The notes: generated from the sequence alone by a model not told the origin. Positions 49,711 through 60,064 are shown, counted from the first letter of the stretch. The stretch is DNA of 64,000 nucleotides from Prorocentrum cordatum (GCA_963575745.1 CAUYUJ010020682.1:159501-223500), one strand, 5' to 3'. Translations and numbers: made by a program.

Positions 49711-50344
49711 AGCGTCTTCCTGTGGTTTGGGCCTCCAGGGGCCCGGTTCGCGGTGAGGGGAATCCCAAACCCCACGCATTCCAGAATTCATGACGTCGGA
49801 GGTGTGTGAAATGGTAACCGCAGCGAATCCAGTGTGGCAGGAGGGAACAAGGAAGGCGCGGGATGGGGGACGGAGTCCGTGGAAGGCTGCTGGAGGAGTG
49901 GAGCTCCCAGGGTGTAGTTTTTGTTAGTCTCAACTGCATGTTCGTTTCACCAGGCTGCTGCTGTACTGATGTAGTTGGACAGCTCCGCGTGAGGGGAGCC
50001 TGAGGCAGCTCCCAATCGACTGGGACGTGTGCAACCGCTTGCCAGACGAGCATAGGAATGCACACCTCAGAAAAAAACAGCAGCAGTCGATTGCGTCATG
50101 CGGTAAATGTGTATGACTATGCGCGTGACCATGGACCAGCTCGAACATAAGAAATCAAAGCGGCGTCCCACCAATAGTTGGACAGGATTGTTTGAGTCAT
50201 CACTTACCAACAAGGACCCAATTGGGGCACCCTTACCTCATCGATACACTTGGTTTCATCACCGCTGGGTCCTTCGGGTCAGTCTGGGAAACAGCGCTAC
50301 GATGTTGTAGCGTGTCACGGCAGTATGTTTGCTTGATTGTTGTA
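49711..50344. other. Gene-free stretch, AT-richer
   Basis: No repeat partner, no frame with coding bias. Confidence 0.35.
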
Positions 50345-50650
50345 TTGTTTATCGGGGGTTGTTTGGGGCTTGCTTGGGGCCTCGTTGGGACCCCTTGGGG
50401 CCGCCCTGGGAGCTATGGGAGCGCTTCGTGGGGGCCTGCTGGGGTCTCTAGGCCATCTTGGGCAGGATTGTTCTGCCGAGCTCTTCCGAAGAGGCTCGTT
50501 TGAACCACCTTGGGACCGCCTGGGCGACGCTTTGGCCGTCTTGGAGCCCTCGTCCTGGGGCAGTCTCAGGCCGCATCAGAGGTTCTTCAGCCGTCTTGAG
50601 GCCCCGTTGAGGTCGTCTTGGGCCTTCTGCGGCTCTTTGAAGTTCTCCTG
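50345..50650 (+). repeat. GGGGCCTCTTGG-type minisatellite, degenerate
   Basis: Words such as TTGGGGCCTCGTTGGGACCC and CTTGGGGCCGCC, with drift. Same family as at 28863. Confidence 0.6.
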
Positions 50651-50710
50651 ATTCGCATTTTCAATTGAAAAGCCTCAGACGCAAGAACCATTGAAGGGTC
50701 TCCCTTGTCT

Positions 50711-50841
50711 CTTGGCATCGCTCAGACGTGCGCATATTTCCTTCGGCGAGGACCATCGAGGAGCATCCTTGATCATTTGGCGAGAAAAACACCCAAGAAA
50801 CCGAAACAAACACAGGGAATGGACGTCCGAGCGATGGCCAG
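50711..50841 (+). mobile_element. MITE-A copy 6 (131 bp)
   Basis: Ends CTTGGCATCGCTCAGACGTG and ACGTCCGAGCGATGGCCAG. A direct GTCT flanks it (50707-50710 and 50842-50845). Confidence 0.88.
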
Positions 50842-51278
50842 GTCTGGAGAAACGCGGTGGTCCAGGGTGCTTCGTCAGAGGCGGCGCCCGGCCTCCCCTT
50901 GAGCCCCTGGTCTTGGATTCTTGTTGCCTTCCTCTGGCTCCTTGGCCTTCGTTTCTTGCTGCATCTCTGGGGCTCCTTGGTCTTGGTTCCTTGCTGCCGT
51001 CAGCACGCCAAGCGCCAAACAATGCCAAGCAATGCCACGCGATGCCATGCCAATCAGTGCCAAACAATGGCGAGCAACGCCAAGCAATTCCAGGCAATAC
51101 GCACATGCAAAGTAACACCTTTCCCTAATGTGGGGTTGACACCCCGCGCAGGAGCCAACAACAGGAACCCACTCACACGCACACATCATCACTACCACCA
51201 TCAACATCACCATCACCGCCACCACCACCACCACCACCATCATCATCACCATCAACAACAGTATCATCATCATCACAG
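50842..51278 (+). repeat. Short tandem words and (CAT/CAC)n
   Basis: Between 51000 and 51110 AATGCCAAGCAATGCCACGC-like words repeat. The segment 51174-51275 is a CAC/CAT microsatellite that would encode poly-His if read as coding; it runs straight into the remnant below. Confidence 0.6.
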
Positions 51279-52034
51279 AGGCCGAGTGGCAGGGCACGCA
51301 GACTTATGCAAAGTCGTGGAGCGCGGGCTAACGTTCGCGCACGTGGCGAAGCCAGCGTCGGACGCAATTGTATGGCAGGCCAGCGAGGAGTCTTACGAGT
51401 GCCAGGTGTTGGACGCGTGGAACTTGAACGGCTCCTTCCTCCTCGCAGAGCGCACGAAGGCGAAGATTCAGCGGGCGGAGGCAGCTCCTGCTGAGAGGAC
51501 ACGAAAAAGTGTCTACGTGGAGAAAGAAGTGCACTGGCGGCAGCACCATGGATCCGGAGCCATCGTCGATTTTTTCGGGGACAACGCCACCATCACAGGC
51601 TGGATCAATGGCTCCATGGCGGCTGCGTGCTCCGTACTACGCAGCCAGGGTGAAGGACTCCCAAACCATCCTGCACAGCATGTGGAAGTACAACACGACA
51701 CGGCCGTGCGAGATTGGATCGCCATGGTTCAGACATAATCTCCGTGAGAGGAATGTGACTGCCGACGAGATGGCCGACCGCACCATGTCGAACAGGAAGG
51801 ACACCTTCGAGGAATTTGCCGGCTCTTTCCGATGCGAAGCACGATCACCATTCTTCCTTGGGGCCTCTTTTCACGGAGGTCGCAAAGATAATCTGGCGAG
51901 CGTTGGCTGGACCATCCACTGCTGCGACGCCCGCCGGCAAGAACGGCGTTGTCTTCGACGAGGGGGCACTTCTCTCCCTCCCTGGGGCGACTGTCACGGA
52001 TTCTGCATTCCGCGCAGCCGAAGCGCTGCTGTAG
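51279..52034 (+). pseudogene. RNase H-like retroelement remnant with frameshifts
   Basis: The first frame (to about 51625) gives a domain-like stretch ending FFGDNATITGWINGS, where the Asp-x-x-x-x-x-x-Trp-x-Asn/Asn-Gly pattern resembles the second acidic position of RNase H folds. One base later the +1 frame resumes it: WRLRAPYY, ILHSMWKYNTTR, PWFRHNLRERNVTADEMADR. Here the RERN-x-x-AD pattern resembles the C-terminal Asn/Ala-Asp catalytic region of RNase H domains in LINE-type elements. A third frame (from about 51870) holds IWRALAGPS and VTDSAFRAAEALL to a stop at 52032-52034. At least two frameshifts make it inactive. No reverse transcriptase domain remains beside it. Confidence 0.5.
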
Positions 52035-52288
52035 CAAATTTGGCTTCTGAGCGCAGGCACCTCGAGCGCAGGCGGGCACACGACGATGAACGGTCTCCGG
52101 CCGTTCTGCGCCCTTGTGGGCGTCGGTCCCTGGGATTGGAATGCTGCCCGCCGTCTTCGTTGAGACGCAGCAGATGAGTTTGCCACCGGTAGTTCCTGTC
52201 GGGGCCACATGATATCATGGCCGAAATGCCCAAGCAACGCCGAGAACATCACCGTCACCAGCACCATTGCCACTATCACTATCATCAC

Positions 52289-52324
<36 letters not shown>

Positions 52325-52734
52325 CATCCTCATCCTCATCCTCATCCTCATCCTCATCAGCATCATCATCATCGTCACCAGAGTCATTATACTCGTACTC
52401 ATCATCAGCATCAGCATCGCCATCATCGTCAGCATCATCATCAGCATCATCAATTCTCATCTTCGTCTTCATCATAATCATCATAAATATCATCATTACC
52501 ATCATCATCAGCATCAACATCATCACAACTATCACGATCACCATCATCACTACCACCAGCACCACGAATACCATAGCATGCTGATCACCACTCCGTCACA
52601 TCATCATCGTTATCACCATGTTCACCATCACACTCACATCATCATCACCATCAGCATCATCATCAGCATCATCATCATCATCATCATCATCATTATCATC
52701 GTCAGCATCTTTGCACATACGTTCCTCTTAAGGA
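52035..52734 (+). repeat. (ATC)n-rich microsatellite region
   Basis: The segment 52250-52710 is almost entirely ATC/CAT/TCA triplets with CCTCAT and AGCATC variants. The ~200 bases before it have no recognised content. Confidence 0.75.
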
Positions 52735-53850
52735 GGTCCCGAGTGGAAGCCTCGTTCATTATTAGATCCTGTGCGCGGGCTGCGAGTAAATATCGAGCGG
52801 GAGCCCCCCTCGCTATTGGCAACCACGCCATGTTACTAATCCGAGGGGGGCCATTCGAACCCTGTAGCTCTCGTCGCTGTTGAGCTCTTGAGGCCTCATA
52901 TGGTGCGATTGGGCTGCAAGGAAGTGTCCAGCGGGAGCCCCCTCCAGATGAGCCCCCCACTTCACTACATTAAGCAGAAGGGTCCCTCGCCAGTCGTCAC
53001 TTCTTGCCCTTGAGGTCCGAACATGGGGGAAGTCTGTAGCGGGAGCCTCGTTTGTGACTGAGCTGCGAGGGCGTGTCGAGCAGGAGTCCCCTCCCTATTG
53101 CCCCCCCCCCTTCTTCAGGTTGCAGATTCGAGGGAGGCACTCGAACCCTGTCGCCATCATCATGTGTGGGCTCCTGCGGCCTCAACATGGAGGGTGGAGG
53201 GAGTCTCGAGCGTGCGCTTCGCCTGTGAGTGAGTCGCGAGGGCGTATCGAGCGGGAGCCCCTTCCTTATCGGCCCCCCATTTCATGTTACCTTGGCATCG
53301 ACCGGACGTGTGCATGTTTATCAGTCTTCCTTCGGCGAGGACCAGCGAGGAGCATCCTTGATAATTTGTCGAAAAAACCACGCGCGAAACCGAAACAAAC
53401 AAACACAGGGAATGGACGTCCGAGCGATGGCCAGGTTACTAGTCTGAGGGGGTCGTTTGAACCTTGTATCGGTCGTCAGTTTTGAGCTCCTGAGGCATCA
53501 CTATCAGCGTCGTCTCGAGCGGGAACCACGTCTGTGAGTGAGTTGCGAGGAACTATCTAGCAGGAGCCCCATCCCTGTGGACCCCCACCGCATTTTACGA
53601 ATCCGAGGGTGTCATTCGAACCCTTTGTCTGTCGCCACGTTAGGGCCCTTAAGGCCCACGATAGGAAATATCGAGCGGGAGCTTCATCTGTGAGTGAGCT
53701 GCGAGGAAGAATCCAGCGGGAGTTCATGCCCTATGGTGCCCGCACTTCATTTCAGTAATCAGGGCGGGTCGTCGGCAAACTCTGCCAGGTATATCATTTG
53801 AATACCGCCAGGAGGGAATTCGTGAAGGTGTCTCTAGCGGGGCTTTGTCT
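52735..53850 (+). repeat. ~160-bp satellite, block 1 (about 7 diverged monomers)
   Basis: The monomer order is CGAGCGGGAGCCCC, TCCCTATxGGxCCxCC, CATGTTACTAATCCGAGxGG, GTCATTCxAACCTGTA, GTCGTCACTTT, CTCCTGAGGC, and GTGAGTGAGTTGCGAGG. Monomers here are more diverged than in block 2. MITE-A copy 7 interrupts one of them. Confidence 0.75.
53291..53434 (+). mobile_element. MITE-A copy 7 inserted in a satellite monomer (144 bp)
   Basis: Ends CTTGGCATCGACCGGACGTG and ACGTCCGAGCGATGGCCAG. A direct GTTAC flanks it (53286-53290 and 53435-53439). Neighbouring monomers read CATGTTACTAATCCGAG without interruption, which is exactly what remains when the element and one GTTAC are removed. This defines the element's borders and shows a 5-bp (or 4-bp) target duplication. 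Confidence 0.93.
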
Positions 53851-54289
53851 GTGAATGGATGGCGAGGGTGTCTCGACCTGGAGCCGTTCCCTATGGGGTT
53901 TCGGCTTCATGCCTGTAATTGTTCGTTGTTGTGGAGTCTTCCCAGCAATGTGTTTGTTGTGTGTTTATACGTTCATGTTGCAATGGTGTTTCTATTACGT
54001 TGGAGTCCCAGCCCCTCAAAGTATTTCCCCGATTACTTTGGATTTATTTCTGAAAGCGTTATTCCCTACATCCTAGGTGGGGTTCTTGCTCCGCGCATCC
54101 TAAAATGGTTTCGTGCTTTCTCTGAATACCACGCGCAGCCCTGACACCTCACACGCCCTTTTCCCCCCTTTCACATGCATCATCGCCATCACACCACCGT
54201 CATCACTATCATCACCTCACCGTGGCCATCGGTCACCATCATCACACTCACACTCGCTCCCACAGTCACACACTCACAGAGTCGTCTTG
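53851..54289. other. Unique AT-richer segment splitting the satellite
   Basis: It has no similarity to the satellite. A 100-codon frame (53845-54144) is hydrophobic but starts inside satellite sequence and lacks coding bias, so it is not called. The segment 54165-54275 has CATCACCxTCA triplet words. Confidence 0.4.
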
Positions 54290-55605
54290 AGGACCTCTCG
54301 AGCAGGAGCCTCGTCTATGATTGAATTGAAAGGGGGTCTCGAGCGGGAGCCTCCTCCTTGTCGGACCGCCAAATCATGTTACTAATCCGAGAGGGGCATC
54401 CAGAACCTGTACTTGTCGTCACTGTTTGGATTCTTCAGGCATGGATCTGGAGGAAGACTCCAGTGGGAGCCTTGTCTCTGAGCGACTTGTTGAGAAGTCT
54501 CGAGCCGGGAGGCCCCTCCCTATCGGACCTCCAGATCATGTTACTAATCCGAGCGGGTCATCCAGAACTTGTGGCTGTCTCCGCTCTTTGGTTCCTGAGG
54601 CATGTTCCTGGAGGAAGTATCGAGCGGAAACGTCGTTCCTGAGCGAGAATTGTGCGAGGCAATCTCTGGCGGGAGCTCCCTCCCAACGGGGCCGCCAGGT
54701 CATGTTATCGATCCGGGTGGGTCATCCAGAGCCTGTGCCTGCCTGCACTCTGCGGCTCCTGAGGAGTGCATCTGGAGAAAGTCTCGGGGGGCAGCCTCGT
54801 CCCCCAGTGCGTCGAGAGGACATCTCGAGCGGGAGCCCTCTCCCTATTGAGGCCGCCAGATCATGCTACCAATCCGAGCGGCCATCCAGAACCTGTAGTT
54901 GTCGTCACTTCTGGGTTCCTGGGGCATGCACTTGGAGAAACTCTCTAGCGGAAGCTTTCTCTTGTGGTGAATTGCGGAGAAGTCTCGAGCGGGGAACCCC
55001 CTCGTTGTGGGGCCGCCAGATCGTGCTATTAATCCGCACGGGTCATCCGGAACCTGTAATCGTCGTCATGTTTTGAGTTTTTGAGGCGTGAATCTGGAGG
55101 GCGTCTCAAGCGGACGCCCCGTCTCAGCGAATTGAACAGGAGTCTCGAGCGGGAGTTCTCTCCCTATCGGACCGCCGAATCATGTTATTAATCCGAGCGG
55201 GTCAACCAGAACCTGTAATTGTCGTCGCATTTGGGGCTCCTGAGGGATGAATCTGGAGGAAGTCTCGAGCGGGAGCCTCGTCACTGAGTGAAATGTGGAG
55301 CATTGTCGAGCGGGAGGTTCTTCCCTGTGGGGCCGCCAGATCATTTTACTAATCCCAGCGGGTCCTCAACTTTTGCACTCCTGAAACATGACACTGGGGG
55401 ACGTCTCGAGCGGCCGCCTCGTCTATGAGTGATTCGAGATGAGAGGAAGTCTTGAGCGGGAGCCCCCTCCCTACGGAGCCGCAAGATCATGTTACTAGTC
55501 CGAGCGGGTCGTTCAAACATGTATTTGTCGGCACTTTGTGATCCTGAGGCATGAATCTGGAGGAAGTCTCGAGCGGGAGCTCCGTCCCGAGCGGGAGCAG
55601 GAGCA
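54290..55605 (+). repeat. ~160-bp satellite, block 2 (about 8 monomers)
   Basis: The conserved word ATCATGTTACTAATCCGAGC begins near 54373, 54537, 54699, 54864, 55019, 55180, 55340 and 55488, a spacing of 148-165 bases. Each monomer contains TCTCGAGCGGGAGCC twice, hinting at an older ~80-bp half-unit. Confidence 0.85.
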
Positions 55606-56644
55606 GGAGGCCCCAGAATGCCCCAGGAGGCCCCAGAAGGCTCCAGACGGCCCCAGGGTGCCCCACGAAACCCCAGGAGGAAGCAGGATGCCCAACGTGA
55701 CGGCGGGAGGAGACATGGGGAGGAGGAGGAGGAGGAGGAGGAGGAGGAGGAGGAGGAGGAGGAGGCGGCAGAAAGAGGAGAAACACACAGTGGAGTAGGA
55801 AGAGGCCGGACGTAGAGGAGGAGGCAGCAGGATGACGCAGGAGGAGCATGCAAGAGGAGAAGGAGGAGGCAGGAGGTGGTAGGAGGAGGGGGCAGGCGGA
55901 TATACCCAGGCAAGCTGAAAAGATTACCATATGGTGTCCTACTGCCCGACTAGTTAATTGATCTCTCAAGGTCGCACTGGGGGCCTCTTTCTGGATTTCG
56001 GGGGATCTGCGGAGCTTCGTGGGACCTCTTGTGGCGCATTGGGCCTTCCGTTGGGCCGCATCTTCGGGCCGTCTTGGGACCTACGGGGGCTTACGTATTG
56101 GGGCCATGCTGGAGCATTGGGGGGTTGTTTTTCGGCGTTCGCAGGCCAGTATCGGGCCTGTTTGCTCTCCCGGCGCGGTGTGGGCTTGCCCTGGGCCGGG
56201 GGGGGGCTCTCCTGGGGACCCGCTCGAGCACAGCGGGCCCTGCACACTGCCGATGGAGAACAAGTGGGGCGTTCCAGGCAGGGCCTCGCCTGCGATGATC
56301 GGAGGACTTGGCACCGCTTCCTCGGCGGAAGGGCGGCGGAAGCGAAACGAGGGCGCCTCCCCCAGCGAAAGCTGGCGGCAGCTCGGCGGAAGCCGGCGGA
56401 AGCAAAAAGTGGTCCTCCAAGAGATGGCACCATGTTTGGGCTCAAGGTCTGCGGAACCCGCCAAGTGAATTTCTACCATACCATCCTCCCCCCCTCCTCC
56501 TCCTCGTGGTCCTCCTCCCTCGTCCTTCTGGGAAACGACGACGGCGGCGATGGCGACCGTCGGCGACGACGACCTCGGCCTCCGCATGTCCCGAAGTTCG
56601 ATGAACAGCTGGCGCCTTCTAGAAAGAGCCTCGCATTCGGCAAG
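55606..56644. repeat. Gene-free: (GGA)n, minisatellite and Cys-poor GC stretch
   Basis: CCCCAGGAGGCCCCAGAAGG words (55610-55680), (GGA)n at 55722-55765, the GGGGCCTCTTGG family at 55980-56110, and GGCGGAAGC words at 56330-56415. No exon supported. Confidence 0.5.
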
Positions 56645-56802
56645 AGGAGAAGCGCAGACCACTGCCACCGAGAACCCATCGGGGCGGGGCCCAGGCGAGG
56701 GCACGCCTGAGCGTCGTCTGGCACTGGGTGTCGCTCGGGCGTGCCACCGCCCTGGGGTCGGTACCCTCCGATGGGTTCTCGGCGACGGTGGTTTCTGCTT
56801 CT
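56645..56802 (+). mobile_element. Foldback element, ~36-bp arms
   Basis: GAGAAGCGCAGACCACTGCC / ACCGAGAACCCATCGG faces CCGATGGGTTCTCGGCGACG / GTGGTTTCTGCTTCTC, inverted with a few mismatches. Confidence 0.7.
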
Positions 56803-56995
56803 CGTTTGGTTCGGCTCATCTCGCCCTGGGCCAGAGCCTAGCGGAAGGCCAGCAGAAGTGATGCAAGCGGCGGCTTCTTTCCGCCGGCAGAGGGCGGCGG
56901 AGGCCAAGGTTGCATGCCAGTATTCGCAGGCGGTGTCTCGCCCCCAGTCGCCGAGCCCCCCCAAAAAAGAGTCAGGCCGCTGAGAAAAGCGGGAG

Positions 56996-57125
56996 CTTGG
57001 CATCGCTCGGACGTGTGCAGTTTTCCTTCGGCGAGGACCATTCCGGAGCATCCCTGTTCAGTTGGCGAAAAACCACGCACGGAACCGAAAAAAACACAGG
57101 AAATGGACGTCCGAGCGATGGCCAG
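56996..57125 (+). mobile_element. MITE-A copy 8 (130 bp)
   Basis: Ends CTTGGCATCGCTCGGACGTG and ACGTCCGAGCGATGGCCAG. A direct GGGAG flanks it (56991-56995 and 57126-57130). Confidence 0.88.
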
Positions 57126-57700
57126 GGGAGGATCTCGGGGGCATGCCCTCTGGGGGCTCTTCGGACGCAGCCCTATCGAGGACGGACGCCCCTCGAACTG
57201 CATATTACCGAATCTTGCCCAAATGTTTGGCCCATTGAACATTGTACAAAGTCTGGGATTGGGGTCGCCATGCAGTCGGGGCTCTGAATAGGGAACTCTT
57301 TTCGTTGGGGAGGGGCTCCGTGTTCCTTCATTGTTTCACATTCTGCCCCAGGTTATCCTTGGATTTTCGATGGGAAGTCGAAGTTGAACTTCTGGAGAAA
57401 AGGGGCCTCGTTCCTTATTTAGGGTTCCTGGGTCAACGCCCCGACGGATTCCTTGGGAGACGTTTTTGAATGCAGGCTTTGCGGATTCGGACAGGCACCC
57501 GGGTATAAATTGCAGCGTGGGGTAACGTTTTTGCACATCCACATCGTGTCCTCCTAGCACCGCCGATTCTTACTCCCGACAGCCCCCTCCTTTCCCTCCT
57601 ACTCCGTCTAATACCCACTTGCTCCCGCAAGAACTTCCAACCACTCCTTGGGGCCTCCTGAGTCCCATTCGACGAGTCGAACATCAGCAAACCCGCTTAT
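57126..57700 (+). repeat. MITE-A downstream module copy 3, then unique sequence
   Basis: The segment 57126-57290 resembles 5965-6180 and 40536-40690 (CTTCGGACGCAGCCC, GAGGACGGACGCCCC, AGTCTGGGATTGGGGTCG). The segment 57291-57700 has no recognised promoter element, exon or repeat. Confidence 0.45.
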
Positions 57701-57722
57701 TACGTAGCCATTTTGGCTCAAG
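57701..57722 (+). other. Relic dinoflagellate spliced leader, one mismatch
   Basis: TACGTAGCCATTTTGGCTCA plus AG matches the 22-nt leader except for A instead of C at position 2. TAGGTTCG follows, not an SL-RNA-type GT donor at the boundary. It marks the 5' end of a reinserted trans-spliced cDNA. Confidence 0.9.
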
Positions 57723-57772
57723 TAGGTTCGTGCGGTCGCGCATATTCCGCGGCGGTGCGGCTTCTGCGAGAC

Positions 57773-60064
57773 ATGCATAGCCCGCGCTACGTCAACGATG
57801 ACGACGTCCAGATGGGGCTCTTGAGGAAGGCGGGGATGGCGCTCCCCGCCCAGCCTGATGATGGCTTTCCAGCGCCACCATGGTGTCCCGCATGCATGAA
57901 CTGGGAGCTTCTTCTGAGCATGTACAACTCGCTGTGCCGATTCAGAGTGATGTACGCGTTCTGTGTGACCTTGGCCATGTTGTTCGCCTGCACTCTCGCA
58001 GGGTCCATTCAGCTTGGGTTTGCTTTAGCTGTGGAATCGTTCGACGACGGCCAGCACATCAACGACGGTCGATACAACATTTCCGTGTTGTTCGTTTACG
58101 TAGCATTGCCATGTTTAGTTTGGTTTGGTTCCGCATTGGTCGACCAAGTGCCTGACTTGATCCTTGACGCTATGGAGCACCCGCCTTGTCTCCGGCTCCG
58201 TGCCACTATGATCGAGTTAGGAGCGTCTCACGAAATGGCAGACAGATGCGTCATCTTAGCTTTAGAAGCATCCCCAGTGGCGGGCGCAATTATCACCTAT
58301 GTGTATTCTGTCGTGTCTGCGCGGTGGTACGACCGCAACTTCGACATCACTTTTGCATCGTTTGTATTCGACCAGGGATTTGGGCTCAACAATGGCGCAG
58401 TCGGTGTTTGCTTGCTTGCAGCGCTGTTGTACGCATGCGTGAAGGCGCGCTATCTATACTTCTCCGCAGTGAACAAGATATCCCCGACCATACCTGTCAC
58501 CATGAAGCGGTTGTCAGAATTCATGTTGGGGGAGGTCTATTTTCTCCATCCTGACCGCCATGTGATGCGGGAAGACAGATATTCCCATGAGCGGGTTCTG
58601 TCCCATGTGGAGAAACGCTGGTACTATACTTACAGCGAAAGATCGGCGGTCCAGAACCATCAAAACGTGCATCGGCCAGAATTTGGAGCGGCATGTTGCT
58701 TGATCGCATTGATTGGTTTTTTGTATGGTGGCTTGGCAAGCCAGTACGACTTTGAGGAGAAGTTCGTACCTAAGAGTTGGACGTACATAGTCAGTTTCCT
58801 CGTGAGGATGGTGTTCTTGATTGTCATGACGGTGGGCGTCCGCCATATAGTGCCTGGCTTGCTCGGGCCGTTGTTCTACGTGGTGTTGGCCGCTTACAGT
58901 TTTTTCAGTTTCTCTTTGATAGGCGCAGCGCAATCTCTCGCTCACACAGAGCACGGCCAGGTGCTGCTCTTTGACAATGTGACAGGGCTCTCCGAGGGCA
59001 CCTCAGTATACCAGGCAGACTCTAGGAGGGGCTATCCTATCTGCTCGTCGCGATGGGGGTCTTTGGAAGTTGAAGAGTCCCAACGGCTTTCGGTGTTGGA
59101 TCTGTCAACTTTTGCCTACGCCATGTACACGTGGCGAGACTCAGAGGAGGTGGATGCGCAAGTGCGGATGGCGTTTGCCAACACGAGCCTGGGTGAGGTG
59201 GTGCTCGATAAGCCGTTACGGCACAAATGGACGATACACCGCTGGGCCAGCTGGGCCATCCCCAGCTCCAGGACGCGCGTCATCGCCATCCGAGGCACGC
59301 TCACCTCCTGGGAGGTCGCTGTCGACGTCGAGATATACGCGTTGGTGATGGTAATGGAGTCCCTCAGTTTCTTCACCCCTGTTCTAAACTTCATGCCTAA
59401 AGATGGGATCCGCTGGATGGTCAACAAGCTGACATGGACGAGCGATTTCGATGGGTCACCATGGGATCCGCTATTTGAGGAGGCCAGGCTTCTGAAGCAG
59501 GCAAGTGACGAGGAAGGCTATGATCTGGTGATTACTGGACATTCGCTCGGAGGTGTAATTGCAATGATTGCTGGTGCGAAGGTTGGAGCTCAATCGATAT
59601 CATTCTCACCGCCTGGGGCATTATACGTTGAAGGCAGATTCGGAGTCCACAGCGATGCCATCCAGAGGACGAGCACGCTGATCCAGCCGCATCGGGACCC
59701 CGTGCCGATGGTGGACGTCCAGAAGGGGATGGTGCAGAACATCCGGTGCGACCACGCCGCCCCCGTCTGCCACTCGATGGCCATCACGCGGTGCGTGCTG
59801 TTCGACGAGTGCGGGGACGCCAGGGGCCGCCGCATGCAGGACATCTGCGCAGCCGCCGGCCAGCCGGTCAGCAGCGCGGCCGCGGCCCCGCACTCGGCCA
59901 CGACCATTTCCGAAGAGTTCGCGGCCGCTCCCGCGCCCGCGGGCACAGCAATGGCCACGGCCTCTCCCTTGGCGGCGGCCACGACCACTTCTGACGAGTT
60001 CTTCGCTGCGGCGGCCATGGACGCGGCCACGGGGTATGGAGGCAACGACGGCCACGGGGTCTGA
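57773..60064 (+). CDS. Multi-pass membrane protein with a class-3 lipase domain (SL-tagged retrogene)
   Basis: A continuous frame of 763 codons starts at the first in-frame ATG, 50 bases after the SL relic. The frame is also open back into the leader, but without an ATG. Hydrophobic segments near residues 60-88, 102-124, 168-181, 206-230, 305-322, 335-355 and 360-385 suggest six or seven membrane passes. The C-terminal half holds a class-3 lipase fold: VIAIRGTLTSWEVAVD (504-519, oxyanion-side RGT), the nucleophile elbow GHSLGG with Ser591, Asp642 in RDPVP, and His667 in CHSMA. All three triad residues are present, so the enzyme may be active on membrane acylglycerols, as in diacylglycerol-lipase-type proteins (inferred). 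An Ala/Thr/Pro-rich tail follows. Lack of introns over 2.3 kb and the SL relic mark a recycled cDNA. Confidence 0.85.
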   Translation: MHSPRYVNDDDVQMGLLRKAGMALPAQPDDGFPAPPWCPACMNWELLLSMYNSLCRFRVMYAFCVTLAMLFACTLAGSIQLGFALAVESFDDGQHINDGRYNISVLFVYVALPCLVWFGSALVDQVPDLILDAMEHPPCLRLRATMIELGASHEMADRCVILALEASPVAGAIITYVYSVVSARWYDRNFDITFASFVFDQGFGLNNGAVGVCLLAALLYACVKARYLYFSAVNKISPTIPVTMKRLSEFMLGEVYFLHPDRHVMREDRYSHERVLSHVEKRWYYTYSERSAVQNHQNVHRPEFGAACCLIALIGFLYGGLASQYDFEEKFVPKSWTYIVSFLVRMVFLIVMTVGVRHIVPGLLGPLFYVVLAAYSFFSFSLIGAAQSLAHTEHGQVLLFDNVTGLSEGTSVYQADSRRGYPICSSRWGSLEVEESQRLSVLDLSTFAYAMYTWRDSEEVDAQVRMAFANTSLGEVVLDKPLRHKWTIHRWASWAIPSSRTRVIAIRGTLTSWEVAVDVEIYALVMVMESLSFFTPVLNFMPKDGIRWMVNKLTWTSDFDGSPWDPLFEEARLLKQASDEEGYDLVITGHSLGGVIAMIAGAKVGAQSISFSPPGALYVEGRFGVHSDAIQRTSTLIQPHRDPVPMVDVQKGMVQNIRCDHAAPVCHSMAITRCVLFDECGDARGRRMQDICAAAGQPVSSAAAAPHSATTISEEFAAAPAPAGTAMATASPLAAATTTSDEFFAAAAMDAATGYGGNDGHGV

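Noticed and set aside
51174-51275. Poly-His N-terminus of the RNase H-like frame
   Set aside because: It is a CAC/CAT microsatellite continuous with non-coding repeats; similar triplet tracts recur at 32917 and 52250.
53845-54144. 100-codon hydrophobic ORF
   Set aside because: It begins in satellite sequence, has AT-ending codons unlike real exons here, and no support beyond length.
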